Shown here: positions 25,101 to 37,118 of the stretch, in pieces | Position numbering within the stretch: the first letter of the stretch is position 1 | How the letters are laid out: each line of letters opens with the position of its first letter | Assembly (NCBI GenBank): GCA_022885665.1 | Contig: JAGQDJ010000102.1 | Span: 1 to 64,000, forward strand | Direction of reading: 5' to 3' | Length of the DNA stretch: 64,000 nucleotides | DNA from: Triops longicaudatus | Taxonomy: Eukaryota; Arthropoda; Branchiopoda; Notostraca; Triopsidae | The notes under the pieces: model-generated | What the model saw: the letters and a program-made list of their open reading frames with translations, nothing else | Databases searched by the model: none | What the model was told of the DNA's origin: nothing | Position numbers and translations under genes: made by a program

Positions 25101-27846
25101 ATAGTTGAGCTGTCCATTTGCATTGTGCACTTTAGTTACACTTTTCTGATATCATTGTGAGACACTCCCATGCTGTCCTTGATTAAATGTTTTAAAATCA
25201 GCTTTAAAACCTACAGTTAAAAGAAGAATTTTTTTTTTTTGCGAGGCGGTTGAAACGATTTTGGGGGTTCTATAATTGGAGTTGACAAAATCGAAGTTGT
25301 ACTCTAATTAAAGGCTAGGTTATGAAAACTTAGGTCAGGTCATGTAAAGTCATGTTAATTAGAGCCAATTATGTAACTCTTGGTTACATAAGTTAGGTAA
25401 TCTTAGTTATAGTTAAGCTTAATAAAGTTAAGTTGAGTAACGTGAAGTGGGTAAAATTAGGTTTTTAGACAAAAGTGGTAAATTTTCGGTAAGTTAGGCA
25501 TGTGAAAGGCTAGGCTACAAAAAATTAAGTATACTTAGGTTAGTTTAATATACTTAGATTTAGAATACATAAAGAATGCTTAACGTATGTTTATGAGGCA
25601 CAATTAAGTTGGGTATTTTTTAAAATGAATATCACAAAATACAGAACAAAAAGACGATTATTATTATTGTTGGAAAAAATAAATATTATTCCATCTAAAC
25701 TAGAATATTAATAACATGTCGCTTACTTAAGACGGAAGTGTTCCATCTGCACCGGTGTTAGTATTTTCCGAAAAGTGTGGATTATGTTTTGGAGCTTTTT
25801 GATGTAATGGTTGCGTAGGCTGTGGAAACTGCGACCTGGACAAACCTACATAAAAGAAAATTTTTTTAAAGTAATCTTTTCTTCATTAAGTACAGTGCAA
25901 TCTCGCTATAACGAGTACTGATATAACACAGTCACCTACTGTGGTAGGGTTGAAAGGTTTTGCTTCAAAAATGCTTCAACTATGGCAGACTTAGGATATG
26001 CCGAACAGATTCACTCTCCAGAAAGTTCATTATAGCGAGACTTTACTGTACACATGTTTTATAAGTACAATTTTAATAATACATTTGTTTACCCCATCTC
26101 TTTCCATTTCCTGCCACAGTGCATTACCTCCCACTTTGCCATAAGCGTTCTTATCTGTGATATACTTCAAAATCGCCGTTTGCTCGGCTGAACTGAAGTC
26201 GGGTTGTCTTTCCTTTTTAAGTGTTAATTGAGATGTGTAGTTGGAAGCGTCATCAAAGGCCACGTCTTCTGGCTCGGACTCTTGCCTGGGTGGGATCGAC
26301 TGCCCTGCTACTTTTTCTTTGGGACTAGGTGGTTCTTCAAACGCTTCAGAGGGCGCAGAAACTGATCCCACGGAAGGAATGGGCTGCAGTGACCTAAGAG
26401 GACACGTTATTTGCTGTTGTTATTTGACAAAAAAGTACCAATGTCTGTTTAAGTTAAGTTTACTTTTAATAAATAAGAAAAAATTGCAATAAATTCAGTT
26501 ACAGACAGCATCTAGAATTATTGGATTCTATTAGTTTCACTATTCTAAATTTCCTCTGAGTTGGCATCAGACAACGAATTGACAATTTGCTTGACAAGCA
26601 GCCTTACTTTAACTTGTAGTCTGACCACTTCTTACGCTGCCACAAAACTTCGTCGGGATTGCAGTCGTCATCGTAAAGGGTTTCAAACAGCCTAGAGACA
26701 AAACAGTCCAGTTGAAACCTTCAACTTCTTTCGAGGCTTTAATAGTTGGACGTACCTGTAATCGGCAAGTTTAGGAAATCCTTCAATCTTGAGAACATCG
26801 TCAATGTAAGTGTGGCTGTAAATTTCAACATCTTGAGGATAATAGTGCTTCAAATGGTCAAACCCTAGCCGAATAGCGTAGTCGTCCAAGCAGCTGCATA
26901 CTCTGCCGTAGGCCGTCTAAAAATAGCAAATCAATCTCGTATTATCCCAAGAAGTTAAATTAAAAACATAAAACAAAAATAAATAAATAACAAAAAATAT
27001 GAGAAAAATCAGTGACAAAATAGAAATAAAAAAGTTTCCGAAGAAATATCTGACTTACAGAAAAAATGATAAACAAAATGTAAACAAATTAACATACAAA
27101 ATTAAGTCCTTACGTCAATTTTACAGGCCAAATTTCTAATATCCTCCTTCAGGCTATCGAGCTCCGTCTGTGGCACTCTCAGCGGCAAAGGCTGAAGAAG
27201 GAAATGCATTGGTGCCATTGTCTCTTGCGTTAGTTTAAACGGGCGGGGAACAAAAGTGTTCGGGGGCGAGTCTAACCAAAAAGTCCACTCTTGCTTGCGC
27301 TCCAAGATGCCATTGGGATCAAAGTTGTCGTCATACATGACAAGACGATTAAGTCTACGAACACGAAAAATTGTAATGAGAATTTGAAAGAATTGTAATA
27401 TGTAACGATAATGAAAGAAAAGGCGCTTTGCTATTACCTGTATGTAGCTAGTTTCATAATCTGGCCACTTTGCATGCAATCGATTACAAATTTGACGGAG
27501 TATACTTCTTCAAAGCAAGGATAGTTTTCTCTGATTAACGCGTGGCCTAAAGGGATGGTAAAATCTCCTTGCTTTTCAAGAACTACGCCTCCATGAGCCT
27601 GAAATATGAGAATAAAAAACGTTATTGTTGTGTGCAAATATCCCAGTAAAGAATCTCATATATAATTATGGTTCTAGCATTAAACTTAACTGTGAGAATA
27701 CTTACCTTCACTAACTCGGTAATCAGCTGTTTCTCCTGTTTTACGACGGAAAAATTAGAAAGTGACGCTTCCAATGGAAAAAAATAAAATTCCATTGGAA
27801 CGTGCTCTGCTGTCGTTACGAATAGTTTTTTTCTCGTCCTGCTCAT
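22155..27846 (-). CDS. Rap1/TERF2IP-like protein with tandem BRCT and tandem Myb domains
   Basis: Eleven exons: 27846-27706, 27598-27438, 27354-27114, 26916-26756, 26691-26608, 26393-26093, 25845-25727, 24988-24605, 22991-22870, 22818-22702, 22384-22155. Frame is kept throughout, giving 686 residues. BRCT1 covers about residues 8-115 and BRCT2 about 148-260. They align without gaps over exons 2 and 4 (17 of 54 identical) and share a YR-L...YDD-DP-E tail. Myb1 (about 329-382) has AILKYIT, NALWQEMER and GRSFHSL. Myb2 (about 532-590) has AIINFVT, TDLWKKMER and GRTWQAM. Both match the RAP1 Myb pattern AILxYV, NALWKxME, SWQSLKDRY. A basic KRKK patch ends exon 8 and another lies in exon 11. Rap1 family proteins act at telomeres with TRF2 and also as transcription factors. 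I see no Rap1 C-terminal domain. The tail is Ser/acidic. Exons 7 and 11 are the least certain. Confidence 0.85.
24239..24439. mobile_element. Foldback/MITE-like inverted repeat, about 200 bp
   Basis: The left arm includes CTAAGACAAAATACGGAAAA and the right arm, reverse complemented, CTAAGACGGAATACGGAAAG. The arms stay similar for about 80 bp, through GTGGGAAAA to a CTCTCTTTTT tract, around a loop at about 24315-24350. I could not find a convincing target duplication. It lies in the long intron between exons 8 and 9 of the Rap1-like gene. Confidence 0.75.
25310..25620. repeat. Degenerate TTAGGT-like low-complexity tract
   Basis: Recurrent words such as GGCTAGGTTATG, TTAGGTCAGGTC, AGTTAGGTAATC and TTAAGTTGAGTAA make a drifting repeat in the Rap1-like gene's intron between exons 7 and 8. 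No unit is regular enough to call a satellite. The tract is similar in character to 20690-20930. Confidence 0.4.
25893..26048. mobile_element. pogo/Tigger-like MITE, 156 bp, TA target site
   Basis: The left end reads TA-CAGTGCAATCTCGCTATAA. The right end in reverse complement reads TA-CAGTAAAGTCTCGCTATAA. The CAGT start, the CTCGCTATAA core and the flanking TA are typical of pogo/Tigger-family mariner relatives. The element is non-coding. It takes up 156 of the 247 bases of the intron between exons 6 and 7 of the Rap1-like gene and ends 44 bases before the exon 6 donor site. Confidence 0.88.
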
Positions 27847-29173
27847 TTTTAACTTAAGTGTGATACTGCCTTCACAACTTCTTCCTCAATAGACGTCCAC
27901 TTGGTATCTAAGCCAGGTTCGTGTTTGAAGCAATAGTTGCTTGTAAACAGTAAGCCTTGGCGCGCGTCTTAGCTCCGCCCACCGAACTGGATTCACAGTA
28001 CACGGGAATCAAGTATGACGTCAGCAATTTTTAAAACAATTTTCATTCATGGACCCTGCACCTCCTACTTTAGGCAATTTGCGATGTTTTATTTGTGAAC
28101 TCCGATGTAATTTCGTTCTAGAAAATAGCAACTTCTAAGCGCAAAGTGATATATTTTATTTCCGTGATGCAATTCAGTACTTTGCTAGCGGAGTCGGAAC
28201 GAAATATAGCACTTATCAGGGTTTGTATATCGTGATCCTTCCTTTCTCGCGGTAGTTATTGCGGTAAGAATTTCTACCGCTGCCGACTATTGCAATATTT
28301 TTAAAATTACGGCATTCCCAGCATTTAACGGAAGGACTTGAAACTAGTAGCTGTACTAGTGGTCTTTACGAACTCGAAGAAGAAAAAAGGAGGGTGATAG
28401 ATGAAGCTGTGGAGTTTGTGAGCAGTGAAGATTGACGACATGTTCGACTTTAAGGGGACGAAGGGTCGTCTAGAAATTTAGTGCTTCTCTGTTAATTATC
28501 AGAGTAAAACGGCACCAAACTCAGCGGGGAAAAACAGATATGTGGTTGACGTGGACGTTTCTTCGCTCTTTCTCAAATTTACTTAAGAATGTGTGGTCTA
28601 CCTTGGATAGCCTTATTTGCAAAAATACGCTTCTTTTTGGGTTTTCTTGTTAGTAAGGGATTTTCTTATACAGGCAAGAATTTTCTGTCCTTATGAAAAC
28701 GTTTGACATCTTTGAAGGGGAAGAAGGGCGTTTCATTTCAAACGACTTTCCCCGTCTATGAGAGTTGATAGACGGGGGGAAAAAAGAAAAAACAAATAAA
28801 ACAGTCATCGGAAATCTGACAAGTTATTGTGTGTGTGTCTTTTTCGCTATCCGCTCTGGAAGTCCTAGTCTGATTCATACTTCAATTTCAATTAACAGTT
28901 TCTCTGTAGTTGTAAGAGACACCGCTAAACAGTAGGCTACTAAGGAGATTTTCCTATATTACATGAGTTGTTACGCAAGCTGTCCTTAAACATATTTAAT
29001 TTAATGCATGTAAAGTGTACATATTTTCTGCCAACTTGACAAGTAGCGTAACGTGATGTTTGGCGTTGCTTAAAGGATTTTTTTTTATTGATACGAGTTA
29101 ACGCCGCATAACATGAAATACACAACACAGTATAAATAAACAATTTCCACACAGTACCTCTCCACAATTCGTA
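27847..29173. other. Intergenic spacer upstream of the Rap1-like gene
   Basis: No coding exon was seen. The region carries the promoter side of the Rap1-like gene at its left end and the 3' flank of SCAPER at its right end. A minus-strand AATAAA at 29084-29089, about 85 bp after the SCAPER stop, is the probable SCAPER polyadenylation signal. Confidence 0.6.
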
Positions 29174-32100
29174 CTACGCTTTACGGCCCATAAATATCAG
29201 CAGCGGATCTCGTTTTCCTGTTTCCGATGCCAAGTAATCTTCCAGCATCTAGAAAAACCATCATTTAACAAAGATATGATACCAGACCTGAAATTTATAT
29301 AAAAAATACCTGATATGCCATTTCTTGCCGCACAATCTCTTTATTTGCTTCAAAACCTTCACAGCAAGCTAAGAGGCACGAAAACAAGGCCCCTTGCAAA
29401 TTCGGATCCGAGAAGAAGCGAAATGGTAAGCAACACAATTGCTGTATGATAGGTAGTCCAATTCCAGCTCCATTAAGGGATAACTATAAAAAATCGACAA
29501 AAATATGACGTCTTTAAAACGAAAAATATCAACGAAACGAACGAACACAAAGACAGAAAAAATAGAGAATAGAAAATACATGGCAAAATAAAGAAGTAAA
29601 ATTATAAAAAATGAGTGCAATATTATTAACATGATAACGAAGGATACGTAGAAAACAAACTCACTTGATTGTCACTGTGACCAGCCGCGTAATACGCGAC
29701 GCAACGCAATAAAGGTACTGCCAAGGGTGAATACATCTCATTCTGAACATAAGCCAGTAGGTAATTCACCACATATCTCCATTTCAATGACGGTGCATCT
29801 TTGTTTAAACGAGTTTGGAATAGTACAGGTAAAGTAACGGCAATCACTGCTAACGTTTCTAAACCACGTATCACAACCTTGGCATCACCCTCGGGTAGTT
29901 TCGGCGGTGGAGTGGACATCTTCGCAATGCAACGTAGCGGCCCACCTGGCAGGACCACTAGCGAATACAGCATCGTAACAATCTGGAACATCTCTGAGAC
30001 CTGTTACCAACAAAACTATGAAAACCCGTTCAAAATACATAAGAATCAATGGGACGTACTTCAACGGCTGTTAAAAATGACCACGGTTCGTTCGCGCAAG
30101 TCGGTTTCTTTGTTTTCGCCGTTCTTTCTGGCCCAATACTGCAACAATACATAAAATCAAGAAACCCATTTCTGGCAATCACTCCTTTTCAGCAAATACC
30201 TTTCAGCAGAAAGCAAAACTGCGCTTGAGAGCATTCCTAAGCCAGACTGGACCAAACTAAATGCGCAATTTCCGTCTTCCATTCCGGGTCGCACAGATGC
30301 AAAACACATCGCTAATGAATCCAATATTCCCAAACATACCAAATATCTAAGAATGACAAAATCTTAGGTGAAATTGTAACAAGCCATATAAGATGACATA
30401 AAAATAAACCTATAAATAAGAAAATAAACAAAATTGTAAAAATACTAACTACTCTCGTAAGATCTTTACAGTATAGATAAAGGTAATATTGTTTCTTACT
30501 GTGATAGTTCCTGAATTTGGGCTTTGGTGTCACAGGTAAAAGCAGCTGGGTCTGTAGTTTCTAATCGATGAGCCGTATCAAACACGCATTCAAGAACCTG
30601 AAGAATTCCACCTATTGAAATGTTCATTGGAAGTAGTGTATATGACGCATATTATTCAAAGAGTTTCACAACGAAGGTAACGCAAAATCGAACTTACACA
30701 GAGCAAAACTTCCCTGACTTAGATCTGCCTTGACTGCTTCAAGTCTGTTTTGGAGCCAATCTACCATGGTTGACAGTCCTGGGTTCATTACTACCTGCGT
30801 TGTATTTTGGGCGTGATCTTTACAAAGGAGTACGAGGGTTTTGCACACACTGTTGCTGAGCTTGGCAGATGTGTGTCCGGTGAGCTGAGCGACCATCAAC
30901 GAAACTAATAACTTAGGAGCGCCCATCTGCCCCAACAAGCCCCGATCGACTGATTTTTCCGGTAATTTATCAGTCGATGAGTTGCTAACCATACGATACA
31001 GCTCGCCAACAGCTCGCTCAGTTGCTAAGGCATTAGTCTGACGCTCCAAATCACGCAAAACTTTCTGCACACGGGATCGGGCAGGACTAGCAGGCAGGGT
31101 ATTGCTTGCCAGGGGAAACTGGTACGCGTCCATCCTTAAAAAAAAAAAAAAATAATAAATAAAAGATGCAACTGGCACACAATTTCTGCCCTTTTTTGAA
31201 AAGATCAGTATACTTTTGCTTAATCTTGGCCATAACTTTCTTGGCACGTTTCTTCAAGCCTTTCTGACGTTCTCTGTGCTGGTTCTCACCATTAGGGAGT
31301 ACGATGTCATCAGGAAGATTCGTAATAAGTTCGCTGTCAGTTGCAATTCCACTGCTTGTTTTCTTCTTGACTCTTTCAGCATGTGAGCGTCCCACGAGGT
31401 GAGCATGTACTTCCAAATCGGAACGCAACTAAAGATTTTTATACAGAAATTTGCGAATATCGAGCCAGACTGAATAAAAATGATAAAATACTAAAACTTA
31501 CAGCACAATTACAAGCATTACAGAACTTGGGAGATTCGTAAGGTACCAGCTTAGGCGGTTCATCACCAATGCCACCATACTTCAAGGTTGAGGACTCGAG
31601 AGCTTTCTGTCGTATCTGACCAATGGTTTCTTCATGCCGTCGCGCGCATTCCTCTTGCTTTTGCTGGAGTTTCTTTTGCATCGCCTCCAATGTGGCGACA
31701 TGAGCAGCTTGTAAGGCCGACAAACGTTCTTCTCGATCTCTAAGAAACATTATATTCGTTAATTTCTTTCTAGACCTGGTAACCATTCATCGTTCAAAAT
31801 CATGTGGAAGGACGTCCCCTATCAAAATGCAAATGCGGAAATACAAAGGACCATGTTAATCGATACAATTGTCAATAAACAGATCAATAACTAGAATTTT
31901 TCAGATTCCTTCAAACACGGCAATCAAATGCATCCAGAATATTTTTCTGCACTTCTTTCTTGTGCATACCAATTCCAGGCAAAAAAAGCTTCTTACCACT
32001 CATCTCCACGAAATTCAAAGTGTTTGTCTCTTATCTCATTTTGCTTAATGAAACTTTCCGATATTGGATACATTTTGTACTTTTAAGCTAACGCACCTCT

Positions 32101-35100
32101 TCTGATTATTACAATCTTCTAACTGTGCACACATTACTTATATAATCGCGTAAAACGTAAGGCAATTCTGGACAAGTTGACGACGTTCGATTTTAGAAGA
32201 CGGTGCAAATCGCCACACATCTGCCATCGTACGAATTTTGTCCAGCTTTACACCATTTGTAGATGGGTGAATAGTAAAAACTATAGTTTGAACACATTCG
32301 ACTATTAGTGATATGTCACAGAATAGTTTCGGTTATCAAATAAAACAATATAAGTTATTGTTTTTCACGGCTTTGTCGGTTTGGTAAGCCTACTATACTC
32401 GCTATCTACCATCTAATTACATGTAAATGATCCTCTTTCCATCATTTGCAATGAATTTGGAATAGCCACAAAGCCCAGAAGTTCTTATTCCACTATTTCA
32501 ATGAAAAACTGCGTACCAGGTCCATTTGAAAGTGTTGCGCGCTTTTTAAGGAAAAATCTCGCCTCTCACCCACAAAAATAATGACTCTGTCTTTAAACTT
32601 TCCTACCTTTGCTTTTCGCGGGCAGTTTCCAAACGTTCCTTTTCCTTCTCTTGCAACTCCCTCTCAATACGTTCTTGCCGGATACGCCTCTTCTCCTGCA
32701 GCACAGCCAGCTTGGCCTCCCGCTCTGACGCCAACTGCTTCTTCCGTTCTTCAATAGCTGCTTCCCGTGCAGCACGCTCTTCTTGCCTCCGACGCAACCT
32801 CTCCTCTTGCAAGCCTTGCAAACGCTCCTCTTGCGTCTGCACCTGAGTCATTAAGTCATGACGCTTGTTCTGGGCCTCTAACTCATTTATAAACGCAATT
32901 TCCTTTAGTTTCTCATCCTCATCATGAGCTTTCTTCACAATATCTGCTAAGTGTTGCTTCCGTTTTTCCGAAGCTCTTACTAACTTACGATCCAAAAGAT
33001 CTCGCTTCTCTTGCAACAGTTGATCCTTGGCTGCTCGCACCTCTGAAATCTTGAGAAAGACACCAAATATTGTATTTAAAAAATGAACAAAATCAAAATT
33101 AGTGCACTAAGGCAACGACTTAAGATGAAATAAGATTGCAATAAAACAGAAATACAAAAAGCACAGAAACTAAAATAACGCTAAAACTCAAATTACGCTA
33201 AAACTGTAAAAACTAATGCAGTAAAAAAAAATGCGATAAGTCGATAAAAGTCGGTTGGTTGGTTTAAAAGACGACCGAAATCGCACTTGCGATGTACTGC
33301 CGTCTTCGACTGTTCGAAATTGATTAAAGTTAATATACCAAATAAAATTTCTAGAAATAAAAATAAAAATGGAAAGCTAAAAATAATCAAATTGTGAGGA
33401 CTGTATTAAACTAAAGGTAAAATGTCTATCGTTTGAAGCTATTTGTGTACTATTACCTTGTTGAGTAGTTCTTTCCTTTTTACAACTTTGGTCGTTAAAT
33501 ACTTCGCTCTCAATAGCTCAGCTTTGGCTTGCTTGGCTTCATGGAGTCGGTACGTTTCATCAGGGCCGACACTGCGTTTCCTCGACGGTGATGACAACTT
33601 CTCATGCACTTGCAACAGTCTACCAGGCGTACGACTCTCGACCGCCCCGAGCTGGTCCAACAAATCCATCTCGTCTGCCCACGATACGGACGAACATTGC
33701 GCTTCGAGCATTGACAGTGTCGAAGGAGACAACGACTGTGCCCATTTCGGTAGAGCCTCACTGTCGCTGCCGCTGCCTGATCCCATTCCCTCCAATTCGA
33801 AATCCCATTCTTCCTACAACGATATTAAGCCATGAACTTTAGGCACGCCCTCCTTTAAGGTATTTCTTCTTCACGAGAGTATACCTGTTGTTCTTCCATG
33901 CTCCTTCCGTTATGCAAAGCCATATCAGCTTCAGTTTGTCGCACTTCCTCTTCTAGGCTTTGCTCCTCCTCCATAGCACTCCGTAGCGCCGCCTCCTTTT
34001 CGGCCATTTCAGCTTCGTCGGCTAAACTTTCAACGTCGCGGCTATCGCTGTCTTCAACTACCACATTACCTGGAATTTTTACCTCAATGGGTGTGTCTGC
34101 CGCATCCTCATTCCCTCCTAATGCAGTATTTTTTTTAACACAATCACTTTCGTCAGTTGCTTTCAGCAATTGCGTACTTTGTTTGACATTAGTTGGCGCC
34201 ATTGAAAGTGGATCAGGATCGCTGGGTTGATTATTTGCAACTGGTTCCTCACTAGATACATGTATGCTACTCGAGACATCCTTTTTCTGAGGACTGCGAT
34301 TATCGGGAACCTTCGGTGCAAATTTTTTCTCCATTTTCTTAGGTAAATTCTTGGCCTTGTCATCTTTCTTCGGCACCACGGGACTAGGAATGTTTTTTTT
34401 GTTGATAGGCGCCATTTTTGTTTCTTTTGCCGTAACCAAGAGCGTAGGAAGTGACGTAGCGTGCTTAGGCTTGAACAATTGCCCTTTACTCTGATTACCG
34501 TTCGTCAGCGAGCTATTACTGCCGCGGAAGCTGAGTGCGTAAGGATGCGAGCCACGGCGATCTTGGTCGCGGAAGTTAGAAGCTCGACTCGGTAAAGAAA
34601 TATTAGTCGCTGATCTTGTCAAAGCTGGCCGCCCACTTTGCATTAAAACTTTGGCGGGCGAAGTTCGCGATCTTGTGCGGCCACGAACCGTTTCCCAGCC
34701 GTCGTTGTCGTCATCTTCCGCTATCGATGTCATAGGCGGCTTGGGCGAGTTGGAAGTGTTTGGCTGCATACTAGGTACGACTATCTTGGTACTTCCAGGC
34801 GGACCTGGTTGTGGAGAAGGCTGGTTACTTGCAGATATCGGTCTTCGAACCGGTGGGCGGGGAGGAATGGGCTTCGATGTTGACGCAGAAGCGGTTGCAG
34901 GACGTTTAAGTGGTGTTTTGGGGATGTTTTTGTCTGATATGACACTTTCCTTCTTCTTGATGGGCAATGGAGATTTCTTCACAGTACGTTGGGTGGCACT
35001 AGAGTAGGTTGCCTTGTCAGTCTTTTTATTCTCATGGTTATTTGATACTGAAGTCATTTGATTTGTAATTTGATCGACAGTATTATCGACAATGGCTCGT

Positions 35101-35828
35101 TTCTCGCTCACAAGCAACTTTTGCATGACGGAGGGTGGCAAAGGAGGGAGTTGTCCCTCTTCATAGGATACTAGACGGCGAGTTGGGTCAAGGGATAGAC
35201 GTTTCTTGTCAGCTAGTAGCCATGGAAAGGGCTGGAAACAGTCCATTTTCATTTTTAGTTCGAGAAATATATAAAATAATACAATATAAAAGACACAAAC
35301 AGATACAAAAATAATAAACGGAGTTTAGGAAGTAATTAGATACCTTTAAGGGTGACGTTTTGCGAACCTCCCATGCCAAAGAGGTGGGGCGCTGCTTGGG
35401 CGGGGTGTGTTCATAGTTCCACTGCAGCTGAAGCCACTCGATTAGGGAGCGGAAATCACGTGTATACGTTTCTAGAACTAAGACGACTTCTTTACAAGCA
35501 TCAATATTCTCTTCGAGCTCGCATGTTCGGTAGAGCTCGTCAACTGCCCGGCGTAAGCTGTCAAACAGTAAACCCCAATAGCGGCATTGTAAATCTAGAA
35601 AATATCTGTCAATGCATTTTTATAATTTATGTGGGAATCGTTACCATGCTTCTTATCCCTTCCAGCTGACGCTGAACGAATTCTTCCATTAACTTTGCCA
35701 GGTTCAGGGTGCAAAACTTGCTTGACGCCAGAGGAAGGAGCAAGGGTAGCAGTATCGGATGCATTGTTTCGGGTGGGTTTGTCAGCTGTCTTACTTGTTG
35801 CCTGTTGGACTTCTACTTCTGCTGCCAT
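29174..35828 (-). CDS. SCAPER homologue (S-phase cyclin A-associated protein in the ER)
   Basis: Fourteen exons: 35828-35645, 35594-35344, 35231-33885, 33813-33457, 33049-32607, 31739-31502, 31428-31214, 31134-30698, 30611-30500, 30346-30200, 30138-30060, 30000-29665, 29483-29310, 29248-29174. Frame holds at every join, giving 1464 residues (human SCAPER about 1400). The start is ATG at 35828 (MAAEVEVQQ). The conserved N-terminal region has YWGLLFDSLRRAVDELY and RPTSLAWEVRK. A DGWETVRGRTRSR motif lies near residue 322. Long charged coiled coils cover about 640-900. A C2H2 zinc finger spans an intron: C934-x2-C937-x12-H950-x5-H956. A helical C-terminal half follows. In vertebrates SCAPER is an ER-associated regulator of cyclin A and ciliary dynamics, and it binds ribosomes. 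The junctions from exon 9 onward rest on frame and splice sites more than on recognised motifs. Confidence 0.93.
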
Positions 35829-36559
35829 TATTGGCAATCACAGACTGCGCGTGCTGTAAATACACACACATTAATGCTAGGGAAAATAAGGGTGAGCAAG
35901 TGTGGATATAGTTAAGCTTACCGTTAAAATCTTTCACTTAACGCGCTATTACAGCGTTTTGGACAAATCAATTCGCTTTTAAAGTTGAAGCTAACGTGAG
36001 GATTTCCTAATTCACTTTGCAAATACTTAAAAATCTGAACTAAAGTTATGAACATCTCAAAGAAAACACTGTTGTTTACAAACCAGTTAAAAATACAACA
36101 AAACGCGCCATCTGCAATCGTTCGAGCAGGTAACAGCAATTTTCACAGGCTGCTCTAGGGTACTCTGGAGAATAGATGGGCGGATCAGATCCAAAAGCGA
36201 TCCGGATCGGGTCGTGATCCGGATCGTAAATCGAATATTTGGAAGATAACAGTCTATAACTGAAATGAATTATTAAGCATTTACAGCCCCATAGGGAAAG
36301 GCAGATAGGGATTGCAAATGCTTAAAATTTACACCAGGCGAAAGTAAAGTACTAGCTCACTAGGACTTTTAGCTCACAATTTTGCATTCAGTTGTAGAGT
36401 ACGCAAATATCTGGTTATGACTGACTGTATTACAAAAAGGTAGACATTTGTAAAAAAGAAGAGAAGACAGAAAAAATCAGAGGGTCACAAGGTTAGAACA
36501 CTGTCAGGTCGAAAGGTCAGGTCAACGTATTCAACAAATAGCTACGTAGGCATAATGTT

Positions 36560-36727
36560 CAGCGGCGTCGGAAGCACTTCAGGATTGGTATGGCAAAGGC
36601 AAAAGGTGAAGGGGAGAGTCGGGTGCTTTGACACACTTTTGGTAGGGCAAAACCATATGTTTGCCCTACCAAAGTTTTCTTTGGTATGGCATTTGCCATA
36701 CCTGCCACACCACTTCCGACGCCTATG
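36560..36727. mobile_element. hAT-type MITE, 168 bp, 8-bp TSD
   Basis: Terminal inverted repeats are CAGCGGCGTCGGAAG at the left and, reverse complemented, CATAGGCGTCGGAAG at the right (13 of 15 match). The 8-bp duplication ATAATGTT stands at 36552-36559 and 36728-36735. Inside, 36638-36673 forms a strong hairpin around GGTAGGGCAAA and TTTGCCCTACC. Positions 36610-36634 match 155-179 exactly in inverted orientation. It is non-coding. Confidence 0.88.
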
Positions 36728-37118
36728 ATAATGTTACAAGGTTAACAACCTTAAGGACAATTAAAAGCCTTGTATAGTTATTGGAGGTTTTTTTTATTAT
36801 GATTACCACTCACGGCGATGCCTTGCAACGCGTTTTACAGGCCATTTCTCCTAGAACTGTTCGATCAGCCTAGTCAATTTAAAACCAAAGGACGCTACGG
36901 CACAATACAGGTTGTGACGCCCTTAATCACGGTAACACACCTCATTCCTTTGACAAGGAAGTTGCTTTGAAAAGGTAAATGAGGATTACATTGTTTGCAT
37001 GTGCTTTGTTGCCATGAATGAAAATACATGTAAAACTTTACGTCATTGGCAGATTCTGGGTCTTTAGCTTCATTCTTGAATTAGCATACGTCTTCTAGAT
37101 TCGAGAACGCCTTAGAAT

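Noticed and set aside
25310..25620. Interstitial telomeric array (TTAGG-like words) near the Rap1-like gene.
   Set aside because: Words drift in length and sequence with no regular 5- or 6-base period, so it is low-complexity sequence and not a telomeric repeat block.
30157..30199. Read-through of SCAPER exon 10 to a nearby in-frame stop.
   Set aside because: A GT donor at the end of GCAGAAAG joins in phase to the exon at 30138, restoring a long conserved-looking frame; read-through would cut the protein short.
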